In this document: positions 34,592 to 42,362 of the stretch, piece after piece | Layout of the letters: every line of letters begins with the position of its first letter | Numbering within the stretch: the first letter of the stretch is position 1 | Source of the DNA: J038 sp036734085 | GTDB lineage: Bacteria > Chloroflexota > Anaerolineae > Aggregatilineales > Phototrophicaceae | Direction of reading: 5' to 3' | Assembly: GCA_036734085.1 (NCBI GenBank) | Contig: DAIMZF010000003.1 | Span: 1 to 64,000 of the forward strand | DNA length: 64,000 nucleotides | Made by a program: the position numbers and the translations under genes | Notes under the pieces: generated by a model | Told to the model about the DNA's origin: nothing | Seen by the model: only the letters and a program-made list of their open reading frames with translations | Databases searched by the model: none

Positions 34592-34620
34592 ATTGTGATA
34601 TAATTCACAATTTTTGTCAA
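34592..34620 (-). promoter_or_regulatory. ndh promoter with an overlapping Rex-type operator
   Basis: ATTGTGA-N6-TCACAAT (34592-34611) is a perfect dyad fitting the Rex consensus TTGTGA-N6-TCACAA. On the minus strand TTGACA (34620-34615), 17 bp and CACAAT (34597-34592) form a promoter for ndh that the dyad covers. On the plus strand its centre is TATAAT (34599-34604), so purH may be affected too. Rex is a repressor released by NADH and ndh is a classic target; a Crp/Fnr-family protein is the alternative because TGTGA-N6-TCACA is also its consensus. Confidence 0.65.
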
Positions 34621-34704
34621 CTACTTCATCTCAACTATACGCTCACTTTGCGGTATCATCGGGCATACGATGTTTACAAACCTAAGAGAAAGCCAGAGTA
34701 CAAC

Positions 34705-36246
34705 ATGCCACGCGCACTCATCAGTGTTTATGACAAAACAGATATTATTGAATTTGCCTCAGAACTTATTGCACTTGGTTGGGATGTTGTCGCCAGTGGG
34801 GGGACAGAACGCGCCCTGCGCGATGCCGGGCTAGAGGTTACTTCCGTAGAGAGCTTAACCGGAATGCCGGAGATGCTCGACGGGCGTGTGAAAACCCTCC
34901 ACCCAGCTATTCATGCAGGCATTTTAGCCCGTGCCACCCAAGCCGACCTTAACGATTTAAACAATAACGGCTTCGCGCCGATTAAGATGGTGGTGTGCAA
35001 CCTGTACCCCTTTCAAGAGACAGTTGCCAAATCCGGCGCAACACTCCAAGACGCTATCGAACAAATCGACATCGGCGGCGTGACGCTCATCCGCGCGGCG
35101 GCCAAAAATTTCTTTCATGTGGCCTGTGTCTCTCAACCATCAGATTATCAACGGGTGATTTCCGCATTAAAAATTAGCGGTGATATTGACATTGCGCTCA
35201 AGCGCGAGTTAGCGATTAAAGCGTTCACACACACGCGGGATTATGACACCGCCATTCATGCTTATCTTTCCAACAGCACGCTGACCTTGCCCGCCGTTAC
35301 CGATGAACTACCCTCACAGGTATCTTTAGCCCTCCACCGTGTAGAAACCCTGCGCTATGGAGAAAACCCCCATCAGCAGGCGGCTTTTTATGCCCCTAAA
35401 ATCACGGATATGCCCTTTGGTGGCACGGTATTGGGCGGCAAGGCGCTATCCTATAACAACATTCTGGATATTGATGCCGCATGGCGGGCGGTCAGCGCCT
35501 TCTCCGACCCCACAGTGGTGATTGTCAAACACCTTAACCCTACGGGTATCGCCACAGGTCAGAGCATAAGTACAGCCTATCCACACGCGCTCGCCGCCGA
35601 CCCGGTATCGGCTTTTGGTGGTGTAATTGCGGTCAATCGTGTGGTTGATGATGCCTTTGTAGACGCACTCGGCGCATTATTTGTAGAAGCGATCGCCGCA
35701 CCTGCGTTTGAAGAAACCGCCCAAAGCACCCTTGCCGAAAAGCGCAAGAATTGTCGCTTGATTCGTATTCCCCAGCCATTCGACGGCATAGAATTAGAAA
35801 TTCGCAATGTTTTTCGCGGCTTCCTGGTGCAACGGGCAGATATGGGCGACCCGGAAGGCACATTATTAACCACCGTAAGCCAGCGCGCCCCTACTGATGA
35901 AGAAATAGAAGCCTTACAGTTCGCGTGGAAGGCCGTCCAGCATGTGAAGTCTAACGCCATTGTGCTAGCCAAGCCGGGAAAAACAGTAGGCGTCGGCGGC
36001 GGTTTGCCTAGCCGGGTGGATGCCGTCAACATCGCCCTGCAAAAAGCTGGTGATGAAGCACGTGGGGCCGTACTCGCCTCTGATGCTTTCTTCCCCTTTG
36101 CGGATGGCATTCTGGCGGCGGCCAACGCCGGAGTCACCGCCATTATTCAACCTGGCGGCAGTATCCGTGATAATGAAGTTATAGAGGCCGCGAACAGCGC
36201 GGGTATCGCTATGGTCACAACCGCGACACGCCACTTCCGCCATTAA
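34705..36246 (+). CDS. purH: Bifunctional AICAR transformylase / IMP cyclohydrolase
   Basis: A 513-residue enzyme for the last two steps of IMP synthesis. The start is ATG at 34705 (MPRALISVYDKT); the open frame upstream is promoter DNA, not protein. The N-terminal cyclohydrolase contains SGGTERALRDAG and DGRVKTLHPAIHAGIL. The C-terminal transformylase contains RYGENPHQQA, VVIVKHLNPTGIA and the final QPGGSIRDNEVI. It is divergent from ndh and followed by tRNA-Thr. Confidence 0.96.
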   Translation: MPRALISVYDKTDIIEFASELIALGWDVVASGGTERALRDAGLEVTSVESLTGMPEMLDGRVKTLHPAIHAGILARATQADLNDLNNNGFAPIKMVVCNLYPFQETVAKSGATLQDAIEQIDIGGVTLIRAAAKNFFHVACVSQPSDYQRVISALKISGDIDIALKRELAIKAFTHTRDYDTAIHAYLSNSTLTLPAVTDELPSQVSLALHRVETLRYGENPHQQAAFYAPKITDMPFGGTVLGGKALSYNNILDIDAAWRAVSAFSDPTVVIVKHLNPTGIATGQSISTAYPHALAADPVSAFGGVIAVNRVVDDAFVDALGALFVEAIAAPAFEETAQSTLAEKRKNCRLIRIPQPFDGIELEIRNVFRGFLVQRADMGDPEGTLLTTVSQRAPTDEEIEALQFAWKAVQHVKSNAIVLAKPGKTVGVGGGLPSRVDAVNIALQKAGDEARGAVLASDAFFPFADGILAAANAGVTAIIQPGGSIRDNEVIEAANSAGIAMVTTATRHFRH

Positions 36247-36254
36247 ATTTCATC

Positions 36255-36283
36255 TTGCGGACTGGGTTTAACGTCGCTATAAT
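36255..36283 (+). promoter_or_regulatory. Promoter of tRNA-Thr
   Basis: TTGCGG (36255-36260), 17 bp, and a perfect TATAAT (36278-36283), placing the start of transcription about 20 bases before the mature tRNA. Confidence 0.65.
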
Positions 36284-36311
36284 GCGCTTAAATCCAGTGA
36301 CCGCATCAAGC

Positions 36312-36383
36312 GCCACCGTAGCTCAATGGCAGAGCATACGCTTCGTAAGCGTGAGGTTATGGGTTCAAGTCCCATCGGTGGCT
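36312..36383 (+). tRNA. tRNA-Thr (anticodon CGU)
   Basis: A 72-base cloverleaf. The acceptor GCCACCG pairs with CGGTGGC; the D stem is GCTC/GAGC, the anticodon stem TACGC/GCGTG, and the T stem ATGGG/CCCAT with loop TTCAAGT. The anticodon loop TTCGTAA gives CGT, reading the threonine codon ACG. The discriminator base is T and no CCA is encoded. A good promoter precedes it. Confidence 0.96.
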
Positions 36384-36444
36384 TCTACAAACTGCCCGCA
36401 TCATCTTTGTTGCGGGCGTTGTCTTTGTATGCAGGGAACACACC

Positions 36445-37113
36445 ATGCCACAAACACCTAATCCCAAACCGCGCCCGGTGACGATTGCAGTTGCAGGCGG
36501 CACTGGTTCTGGCAAGACGACAATTTCAAAAGCGTTGCTCGACCGTGTAGGGTCACACAACATCGCTTACCTGCCCCAAGACGCCTACTACAAAGACTTT
36601 TCTCAACTCACACCAGAAGCACGCGCATCCACCAATTTCGACCATCCCGACTCGCTGGATACAGCCTTGCTCATCCAGCACATTCAGCAGTTACAGGCAT
36701 GGCAACCCGTCGCTATCCCCACTTATGACTTTACCCAAGACCGCCGCCTGGAAGAAACGGAAAAAGTCGGCCCTCAGCCCATTGTTTTAATAGAGGGAAT
36801 CCTTATTTTCTCCGAAAGAGAACTGCGCGACTTATTCGATGTGAAAATCTTCGTCGATACCGACCCCGACTTACGCTTCATCCGCCGCCTACAGCGCGAC
36901 ATCCGCGAGAGAGGCCGCACCACAGAATCTGTTATCGAGCAGTATCTGAACACGGTACGCCCTATGCACCTGAAGTTTGTCGAGCCAAGCAAGCGTTATG
37001 CCGATGTCATCATCCCGGAAGGCGGGTTTAACACAGTCGCCATCGACATGATTGCTGACCGCATCCGAAGTATGCTCACATGGACTCGGCAATATATCTC
37101 AGAGCAGGATTGA
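36445..37113 (+). CDS. udk: Uridine kinase
   Basis: A 222-residue P-loop kinase that phosphorylates uridine or cytidine in pyrimidine salvage. Walker A is AGGTGSGKTT (about 17-26). LPQDAYYKD, NFDHPDSLDT and IPTYDFTQDRR shape the nucleoside site. RLQRDIRERGRT is the lid. It begins about 60 bases after the tRNA gene. The promoter for the valS leader overlaps its last codons. Confidence 0.95.
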   Translation: MPQTPNPKPRPVTIAVAGGTGSGKTTISKALLDRVGSHNIAYLPQDAYYKDFSQLTPEARASTNFDHPDSLDTALLIQHIQQLQAWQPVAIPTYDFTQDRRLEETEKVGPQPIVLIEGILIFSERELRDLFDVKIFVDTDPDLRFIRRLQRDIRERGRTTESVIEQYLNTVRPMHLKFVEPSKRYADVIIPEGGFNTVAIDMIADRIRSMLTWTRQYISEQD

Positions 37114-37139
37114 CGCTCAAATTTGAGCCGTGTTATACT
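37110..37139 (+). promoter_or_regulatory. Promoter of the T-box leader
   Basis: TTGACG (37110-37115), 18 bp, TATACT (37134-37139) with an extended -10 TG. The spacer contains the perfect 12-base palindrome CTCAAATTTGAG (37116-37127), which could be an operator. Confidence 0.65.
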
Positions 37140-37145
37140 CTTGGA

Positions 37146-37436
37146 CATAAGCAACATACAACCCTATAGCAAAGACTTTGACCGGGTAGAGTAAATAACC
37201 TCCCTTATGCCAGAGATTGCAGGCCATCGGCTGGAAGCCTGCTCATAACAGATTATTGAACGTCCCCCGCGAGTCGCCGAACAGAACCGTCAAATCGACG
37301 CAGTAAGTAAGGCCGGTTAGCGTCCGTTATCGCACGAATGAGCGCGGCTTGACCTTTCATCAGGCCGAATCAAGGTGGTACCGCGAGAGCATATTTCCCT
37401 CTCGTCCTTGAATGAGGACGGGAGTTTTTGTTTTTA
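37146..37436 (+). ncRNA. T-box leader RNA of the methyltransferase-valS operon
   Basis: A 338-bp gene-free region. The conserved T-box AAGGTGGTACCGCG is at 37372-37385, preceded by a long Stem-I-like region with GGGTAGAGTAAATAACC and a TTGAACGTCCCC segment. GTC (37262-37264) in the latter could be the valine specifier codon. Uncharged tRNA-Val would stabilise the antiterminator. Class membership is firm from the T-box, terminator and context; the specifier is inference from the downstream valS. Confidence 0.9.
37399..37429 (+). terminator. T-box leader terminator
   Basis: CTCTCGTCCT (37399-37408) pairs with AGGACGGGAG (37415-37424, one G-T pair) around a 6-base loop, followed by TTTTTG. It lies just after the T-box sequence, as expected for antitermination control. 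Confidence 0.9.
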
Positions 37437-37451
37437 TTGGAGATGGGATAA

Positions 37452-38234
37452 GTGCTAAACATGACCATCAGCAACAACACAGCCGATTTTTACGATGCTA
37501 TCGCGGAGTATTACCCCTATTTTTACCGCGATTGGGAAACCCAATTAGAACGGGAAGGGCTTGGGCTTCGGGCTATCTTCCGCAATAAGGGCATTCAGCG
37601 TGTACTTGATGCCTCTTGCGGGGCAGGCACACAGAGTATTCCGTTAGCTAGGCTCGGCTTTGAGGTCATCGCCGTTGACCCCAGTCCGGGTATGTTACAC
37701 AAAGCGGCAGAAATTGCGGAGCAGTATGGCGTGGCGGATAAAATCAATTTTATTCAGGGCGATTTTTTGAGTCTGCCCAGTCTTGTGCAAGGCCCCTTCG
37801 ACGCAATTGTTACCAAAGGCAACGCCCTGCCCCATCTTTTGCTGGATGACGAAATTGAGCTAACCATCCACATTTTTCACGAGTTGCTCCGTCCCGGTGG
37901 CGTCCTCGTCATCGGGATGCGCGACTTTGCACCCTTCATGGAGGAAAAACCGCGCTTCCTGCCTGGCTTCATTAACACGGATGACGACGATTATGAGTTC
38001 ATTACGTTTGATGTATGGGAATGGGAGGACGGCCCGCCCGTCATTGCCAAGCAAAACTTATACATCATGAAAGGCAAGGATAAGGACTACCGCGCCATGA
38101 AACGTCATGTGACTTATCGACCGCTTTCCACGGATGAGGTCAAAGTCGTTTTGCTGGAAGCAGGCTTTGAGGAACCCGAAGACAAAACAGAACGTACCGA
38201 GCGTGTGCTCATCACACGCAAACCATTGGGATAA
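37452..38234 (+). CDS. Class I SAM-dependent methyltransferase
   Basis: A 260-residue Rossmann methyltransferase. Motif I is VLDASCGAGTQSIPLA (about 51-66), followed by VIAVDPSPGML, then a motif near FDAIVTKGNALPHLL and ELLRPGGVLVIGMRD. The overall pattern recalls small-molecule N-methyltransferases such as the glycine/sarcosine type, but the substrate is not certain. GTG at 37452 has GGAG nine bases upstream; ATG at 37461 is an alternative. It lies between the T-box terminator and valS (34-base gap), so it should respond to valine-tRNA charging together with valS. Confidence 0.88.
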   Translation: MLNMTISNNTADFYDAIAEYYPYFYRDWETQLEREGLGLRAIFRNKGIQRVLDASCGAGTQSIPLARLGFEVIAVDPSPGMLHKAAEIAEQYGVADKINFIQGDFLSLPSLVQGPFDAIVTKGNALPHLLLDDEIELTIHIFHELLRPGGVLVIGMRDFAPFMEEKPRFLPGFINTDDDDYEFITFDVWEWEDGPPVIAKQNLYIMKGKDKDYRAMKRHVTYRPLSTDEVKVVLLEAGFEEPEDKTERTERVLITRKPLG

Positions 38235-38268
38235 CCCAGTACCACATCAACAGGAGAGGACATAACCT

Positions 38269-40923
38269 ATGACAGACATTCAATACCAGAAGCGCACAAT
38301 GCCCAAAAATTTCAACTTCCAGGAGGCGGAATTAAGGCTATATGACTGGTGGAACGAAAACGGTTGGTTTAAGCCGGAGTGCATGGGCGAAGATGCCGAG
38401 CCATTCGTCATCAGTATGCCGCCGCCCAATGTCACCGGATCTCTGCACATTGGTCATGCGCTGTTTACAGCTTTAGAAGACCTGATGACCCGCTACGAAC
38501 GGATGCGCGGCAAGGCCGCTTTATGGTTACCCGGCACCGACCATGCCGGCATCGCCACCCAGCTACAAGTGGAAAAAGAACTCGCTAAAGAGGGTCTTTC
38601 TCGCTTCGATATTGGCCGCGACGAATTCCTGAAGCGCACATGGCAATGGAAAGCAGAAAAAGGCGGTACGATTATTATGCAGTTGCGCCGCTTAGGGGCA
38701 AGCTGTGACTGGACTCGCGAGCGATTCACACTGGATGAGGGCTTATCCCAGGCAGTGCAGGATGTCTTTGTGCAATTGTGGGATCAAGGTCTTATCTATC
38801 GCGGGCCGCGCCTTGTCAACTGGTCACCCGGCCTACAGACCGCCGTCAGTGACCTTGAGGTGGAGCGTATCGAAGAAACGGGCAAACTCTACTACTTTAA
38901 CTATCCGGTGGAAGGCGGCGAATCTTTGCCCGTGGCAACCACCCGCCCGGAGACAATCCTGGGCGATACCGCCCTGTGTGTGCATCCCGAAGACCCGCGT
39001 TACCAGCACCTCATCGGCAAAAAAGCCTATGTGCCTATGCTCAACCGGGAGATTCCGGTCATCGCTGATGAATACGTTGACCGTGAGTTCGGCACGGGTG
39101 CGCTCAAAATTACGCCCGGCCACGACTTCAACGACTACGCCATCGCACAGAAGCATAGCCTAGCGCTTATCAACATCATGAACAAAGACGCCACAATCAA
39201 CGAGAACGGCGGGCAGTACGCCGGGCTAGATCGCTTCGAGTGCCGTCAAAAACTATGGGCGGACATGGAAGTCGCCGGGATGACCATTAAGGCAGAGCCG
39301 CACACCATGGTCGTGCCGCGTTCTCAACGGGGTGGTGAAGTTATCGAGCCGCTTTTAAGTGACCAATGGTTCCTGAAGATGGAAACCATCGCGGAAAAAG
39401 CACTGAATGCAGTGCGTAATGGTGATATTAAAATCGTGCCGGAACGCTTCGAGAAAGTGTATTATCACTGGCTGGAAAATATTCAGGATTGGTGTGTGAG
39501 CCGTCAGTTGTGGTGGGGGCATCGCATCCCGGCATGGTATCGGGAGAAAGACGGCGATCCATACGGCGAAATCTACGTTGGACGGTCTGCGCCCGATGGC
39601 GACGGCTGGATTCCTGAGGAAGATGTGCTTGATACATGGTTCAGCAGTGGCCTGTGGCCGTTCAGCACACTTGGTTGGCCGGAACAAACGCCCGACCTTG
39701 AGCGATTTTACCCGACGCATATCATGGAAACCGGCCACGATATTCTGTTCTTCTGGGTAGCCCGTATGATTATGATGGGCTTATGGTTCACGGATAAACC
39801 ACCCTTCCACACCGTTTATCTGCATGGGCTTGTGCGCGACAAAGAAGGCCGCAAGTTCAGCAAAACCATCGGTAACGTGATTGACCCGCTCGTGGTGGTC
39901 GACCAATACGGCGCAGACCCACTCCGCTTTGCGTTAGTCACCAGTGGTACGCCCGGCAACGATGTGAACCTTGACATGGAATGGGTGGAAAATAGCTGGA
40001 ACTTCGTCAACAAAATCTGGCAAGCCACCAGCTTCACAGTCGCTAACCTGGACGAAGGGCAATTTATGCTGGGCGTGCCCGCCCCATCGGATTTGGATTT
40101 ACCCGGCCAATGGATTTTAAGCCGCCTGAACAAATTGGTGAAGAATGTGCAATATCTGTTTGATACCTACCAGTATGGCGAAGCCGGACGCAGTATCCGC
40201 AACTTCCTATGGGAAGAATTTGCCCCTTGGTATTTAGAGATGAGCAAGCATTCGCTCTACAACGGCACGCCACAACAGAGACAACTTGCTCAACGGGTAT
40301 TAGTCCACACACTGGATACAGCGTTTCGTCTGCTTCATCCGTTTATGCCCTTCGCTACCGAAGAACTCTGGGGGTATCTACCACACGGCGGCGAAGCCCT
40401 GATGTTAGCACGTTGGCCGCAGGTGGATGAGGCTTACATCAACAATGAGGCTGAAGCCCAGATGGAGATTTTAATGGGGTTGGTGCGCGGCATCCGCGAC
40501 ATCCGCAATAACCAATACAAGATTGATCCCGGTAAGCGTCTGTCTGCCGCCGTCGCGCCCGGTAGCCACCGCGCCAATATCGAAGCTTACAGCTATGTGT
40601 TTGGGCGCTTGTGCAACGTCTACGAGATTACCCTTCTGCCAGATAACGCATCCCCACCGGAGAAATCCGCGTCAACCATTGTCAGCGATGCGACACTGTT
40701 TATTCCATTAGCGGATATGATTGATTTTGCAGGTGAGTGTGCGCGGCTTAACAAAGAACAGGAGAGCATCGCACAGCAAATTAGCAAGACCGAAGGCATG
40801 TTGAATAACGAGAAATTCGTAAGCAAGGCCGCGCCGGAAGTCGTAGAGCGCGAGCGCAACCGTCTGCGCGAGTTGCAGGCCAGTGCGACTCAGATTCAAG
40901 AACGGTTGAACGAGTTGTGTTAG
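38269..40923 (+). CDS. valS: Valyl-tRNA synthetase
   Basis: An 884-residue class Ia synthetase that charges tRNA-Val. PPPNVTGSLHIGHAL carries the HIGH signature and GRKFSKTIGN the KMSKS loop. The editing domain contains TTRPETILGDTA. The C-terminus is the helical coiled-coil typical of ValS (SIAQQISKTEGML onwards). CAGGAGAGG precedes the ATG. It is the second gene behind the T-box leader and is followed by a strong terminator. Confidence 0.97.
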   Translation: MTDIQYQKRTMPKNFNFQEAELRLYDWWNENGWFKPECMGEDAEPFVISMPPPNVTGSLHIGHALFTALEDLMTRYERMRGKAALWLPGTDHAGIATQLQVEKELAKEGLSRFDIGRDEFLKRTWQWKAEKGGTIIMQLRRLGASCDWTRERFTLDEGLSQAVQDVFVQLWDQGLIYRGPRLVNWSPGLQTAVSDLEVERIEETGKLYYFNYPVEGGESLPVATTRPETILGDTALCVHPEDPRYQHLIGKKAYVPMLNREIPVIADEYVDREFGTGALKITPGHDFNDYAIAQKHSLALINIMNKDATINENGGQYAGLDRFECRQKLWADMEVAGMTIKAEPHTMVVPRSQRGGEVIEPLLSDQWFLKMETIAEKALNAVRNGDIKIVPERFEKVYYHWLENIQDWCVSRQLWWGHRIPAWYREKDGDPYGEIYVGRSAPDGDGWIPEEDVLDTWFSSGLWPFSTLGWPEQTPDLERFYPTHIMETGHDILFFWVARMIMMGLWFTDKPPFHTVYLHGLVRDKEGRKFSKTIGNVIDPLVVVDQYGADPLRFALVTSGTPGNDVNLDMEWVENSWNFVNKIWQATSFTVANLDEGQFMLGVPAPSDLDLPGQWILSRLNKLVKNVQYLFDTYQYGEAGRSIRNFLWEEFAPWYLEMSKHSLYNGTPQQRQLAQRVLVHTLDTAFRLLHPFMPFATEELWGYLPHGGEALMLARWPQVDEAYINNEAEAQMEILMGLVRGIRDIRNNQYKIDPGKRLSAAVAPGSHRANIEAYSYVFGRLCNVYEITLLPDNASPPEKSASTIVSDATLFIPLADMIDFAGECARLNKEQESIAQQISKTEGMLNNEKFVSKAAPEVVERERNRLRELQASATQIQERLNELC

Positions 40924-40933
40924 GCTAAAAATC

Positions 40934-40975
40934 AACGGGGCACAGCCAATGCAATTTATTAGTCTGTGCCCCGTT
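40934..40975. terminator. Bidirectional terminator after valS
   Basis: A 12-bp perfect stem, AACGGGGCACAG (40934-40945) with its complement (40964-40975), enclosing 18 bases, between the convergent valS and HEAT-repeat genes. Confidence 0.78.
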
Positions 40976-40983
40976 TAAACGCT

Positions 40984-41211
40984 TTATTCAACCGCTTGGC
41001 CGCGCGTTTTTAGGTAGATAGAACGTCCAGCATGTTGTGCCGCCTTACGCACGTCGGCATCTTCGTCTTTTTCGTAAAGCTCCCGCAATACGTCCAGCGC
41101 ACCCGCATCAGCGATGATTTCAAGCTCTTTAATCGCCTGCAAGCGGACATCCGGACGCTTGTCCTTCAAGCGGTTGATGTGATACTCCACCACACGTTTA
41201 ACATTAGACAT
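40984..41211 (-). CDS. Small HEAT-repeat protein
   Basis: A 75-residue all-helical protein with about two HEAT-type repeats: RPDVRLQAIKELEIIADAG and DEDADVRKAAQHAG. The ATG at 41211 follows AGGAT at nine bases. Such small HEAT proteins usually act as protein-binding scaffolds; the partner is unknown. It is monocistronic, convergent with valS and divergent from the nucleotidyltransferase-like gene. Confidence 0.78.
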   Translation of the reverse strand: MSNVKRVVEYHINRLKDKRPDVRLQAIKELEIIADAGALDVLRELYEKDEDADVRKAAQHAGRSIYLKTRGQAVE

Positions 41212-41305
41212 GAACAAACATCCTCTATTTTAAAACCCACAGTTTAATTATAGCCACATATCGCCCAAATAGCGCACAGGTTCATTAAGGAAAAATTGAA
41301 CCTCG

Positions 41306-41314
41306 TGTTATAAT
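41306..41314 (+). promoter_or_regulatory. Extended -10 promoter element
   Basis: TG-T-TATAAT (41306-41314), with only a weak -35 (TTAAGG, 41285-41290), 47 bases before the nucleotidyltransferase-like ATG. Confidence 0.5.
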
Positions 41315-41361
41315 CATCCCCTCAAGACCAACGCGCATTCAAAAAAACGGAAGGCCGACCA

Positions 41362-42321
41362 ATGAACCATGCGGTAATTTTGGCAGTAGGCAACCCATAC
41401 AACAGTCAACTTGTATATAACCGTTCTCATGCGATGTTGTCCGCGCTCGGTAAGCCGATTTTCGTCCGTATTATGGAGCGTTTATACCGTATCGGCCTGC
41501 GCGATTACACCGTCGTTGTCGGTGAAGCTGAAGGCGCGGTTACATCCTACCTTAACAGTCAATGGATGCCGGATGTCAAAATTAATTGGGTATTTCGGCT
41601 AGGTACGGAAAGCCTTGTAAAAATTATGCAGAGCATCGCCCAAAGCCTTGACGCGCCCTTTTTAGTCACCAGTTACAACAGTTTTACACACACTCATTTT
41701 CCAGAACGTCTCATCCGCAAGCATCAGGAATCCCCTGCGGATTTGATTTTTTCCGGCGCACCGCATACTCTATCCCAAGCCAGCAACTTAGTATACGCAG
41801 TCATGCAGGATAAGCACCTGGTTGATTTATCCACGACAGCCACACCGGGCGCATACGTCCTCAATGATTTATTCATCTGCGGGAATGAGGTTGTTCACTT
41901 CTTGCAGAATATCCCTGCCCCTGCCCCTTCAATGGCACGTACCGCCCAGTTTATGGACATCGCCTACCTCTATCTGCAAGCGGGTAATTCCGGCCTACTG
42001 GCAGAGTCCAACTGGATTTTACAAGTAGAAGCAGACCGCGACCTACTCACACTGACCAAGCTACTGCTGGACGAAGGCCAGGACGCACACATCCTCAGTG
42101 AACTGCCTTACACCGTCAAAATTACGCCACCTGTCCGCATCGACCCGCAGGTGAGCATCGGGCAAGGCGCGATGATTGGCCCTCATGTCTACATAGAGCG
42201 TGGCGCAAGTGTCGGTCACAACGCCGTCATCAAAAACAGTCTTATTTTAGCCCGCGCCAACGTGCCCGCCGAGCGAACAATCGTCAATACCATCTTGACG
42301 ACACGCGGCCCCATCAACTAA
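41362..42321 (+). CDS. Sugar-nucleotidyltransferase-like protein with degenerate active-site loop
   Basis: A 319-residue protein built like GlmU/RmlA-type nucleotidyltransferases: an N-terminal Rossmann-like domain followed by hexapeptide repeats (PPVRIDPQVSIGQGAMIGPH onwards) that form a left-handed beta helix. The usual GxGTRMxP nucleotide loop is not recognisable; the start reads AVILAVGNPYNSQLVYNRS before GKPIFVRIM. Catalysis is therefore doubtful and a sugar- or nucleotide-sensing role is possible. GGAAGG precedes the ATG. The LysM gene follows 41 bases later on the same strand. Confidence 0.75.
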   Translation: MNHAVILAVGNPYNSQLVYNRSHAMLSALGKPIFVRIMERLYRIGLRDYTVVVGEAEGAVTSYLNSQWMPDVKINWVFRLGTESLVKIMQSIAQSLDAPFLVTSYNSFTHTHFPERLIRKHQESPADLIFSGAPHTLSQASNLVYAVMQDKHLVDLSTTATPGAYVLNDLFICGNEVVHFLQNIPAPAPSMARTAQFMDIAYLYLQAGNSGLLAESNWILQVEADRDLLTLTKLLLDEGQDAHILSELPYTVKITPPVRIDPQVSIGQGAMIGPHVYIERGASVGHNAVIKNSLILARANVPAERTIVNTILTTRGPIN

Positions 42322-42362
42322 CCTGTTTCTGCTAGACAGATAACCAGAAGGTTGACTACCCT

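Noticed and set aside
34592..34611. Crp/Fnr-type binding site instead of a Rex site
   Set aside because: TGTGA-N6-TCACA also fits Crp, but the outer TT/AA and the ndh gene make Rex the better first guess; it is kept as the stated alternative.
34552..34704. A 51-codon upstream extension of purH
   Set aside because: It covers the promoter and operator DNA; homologous proteins start at MPRALISVYDKT.
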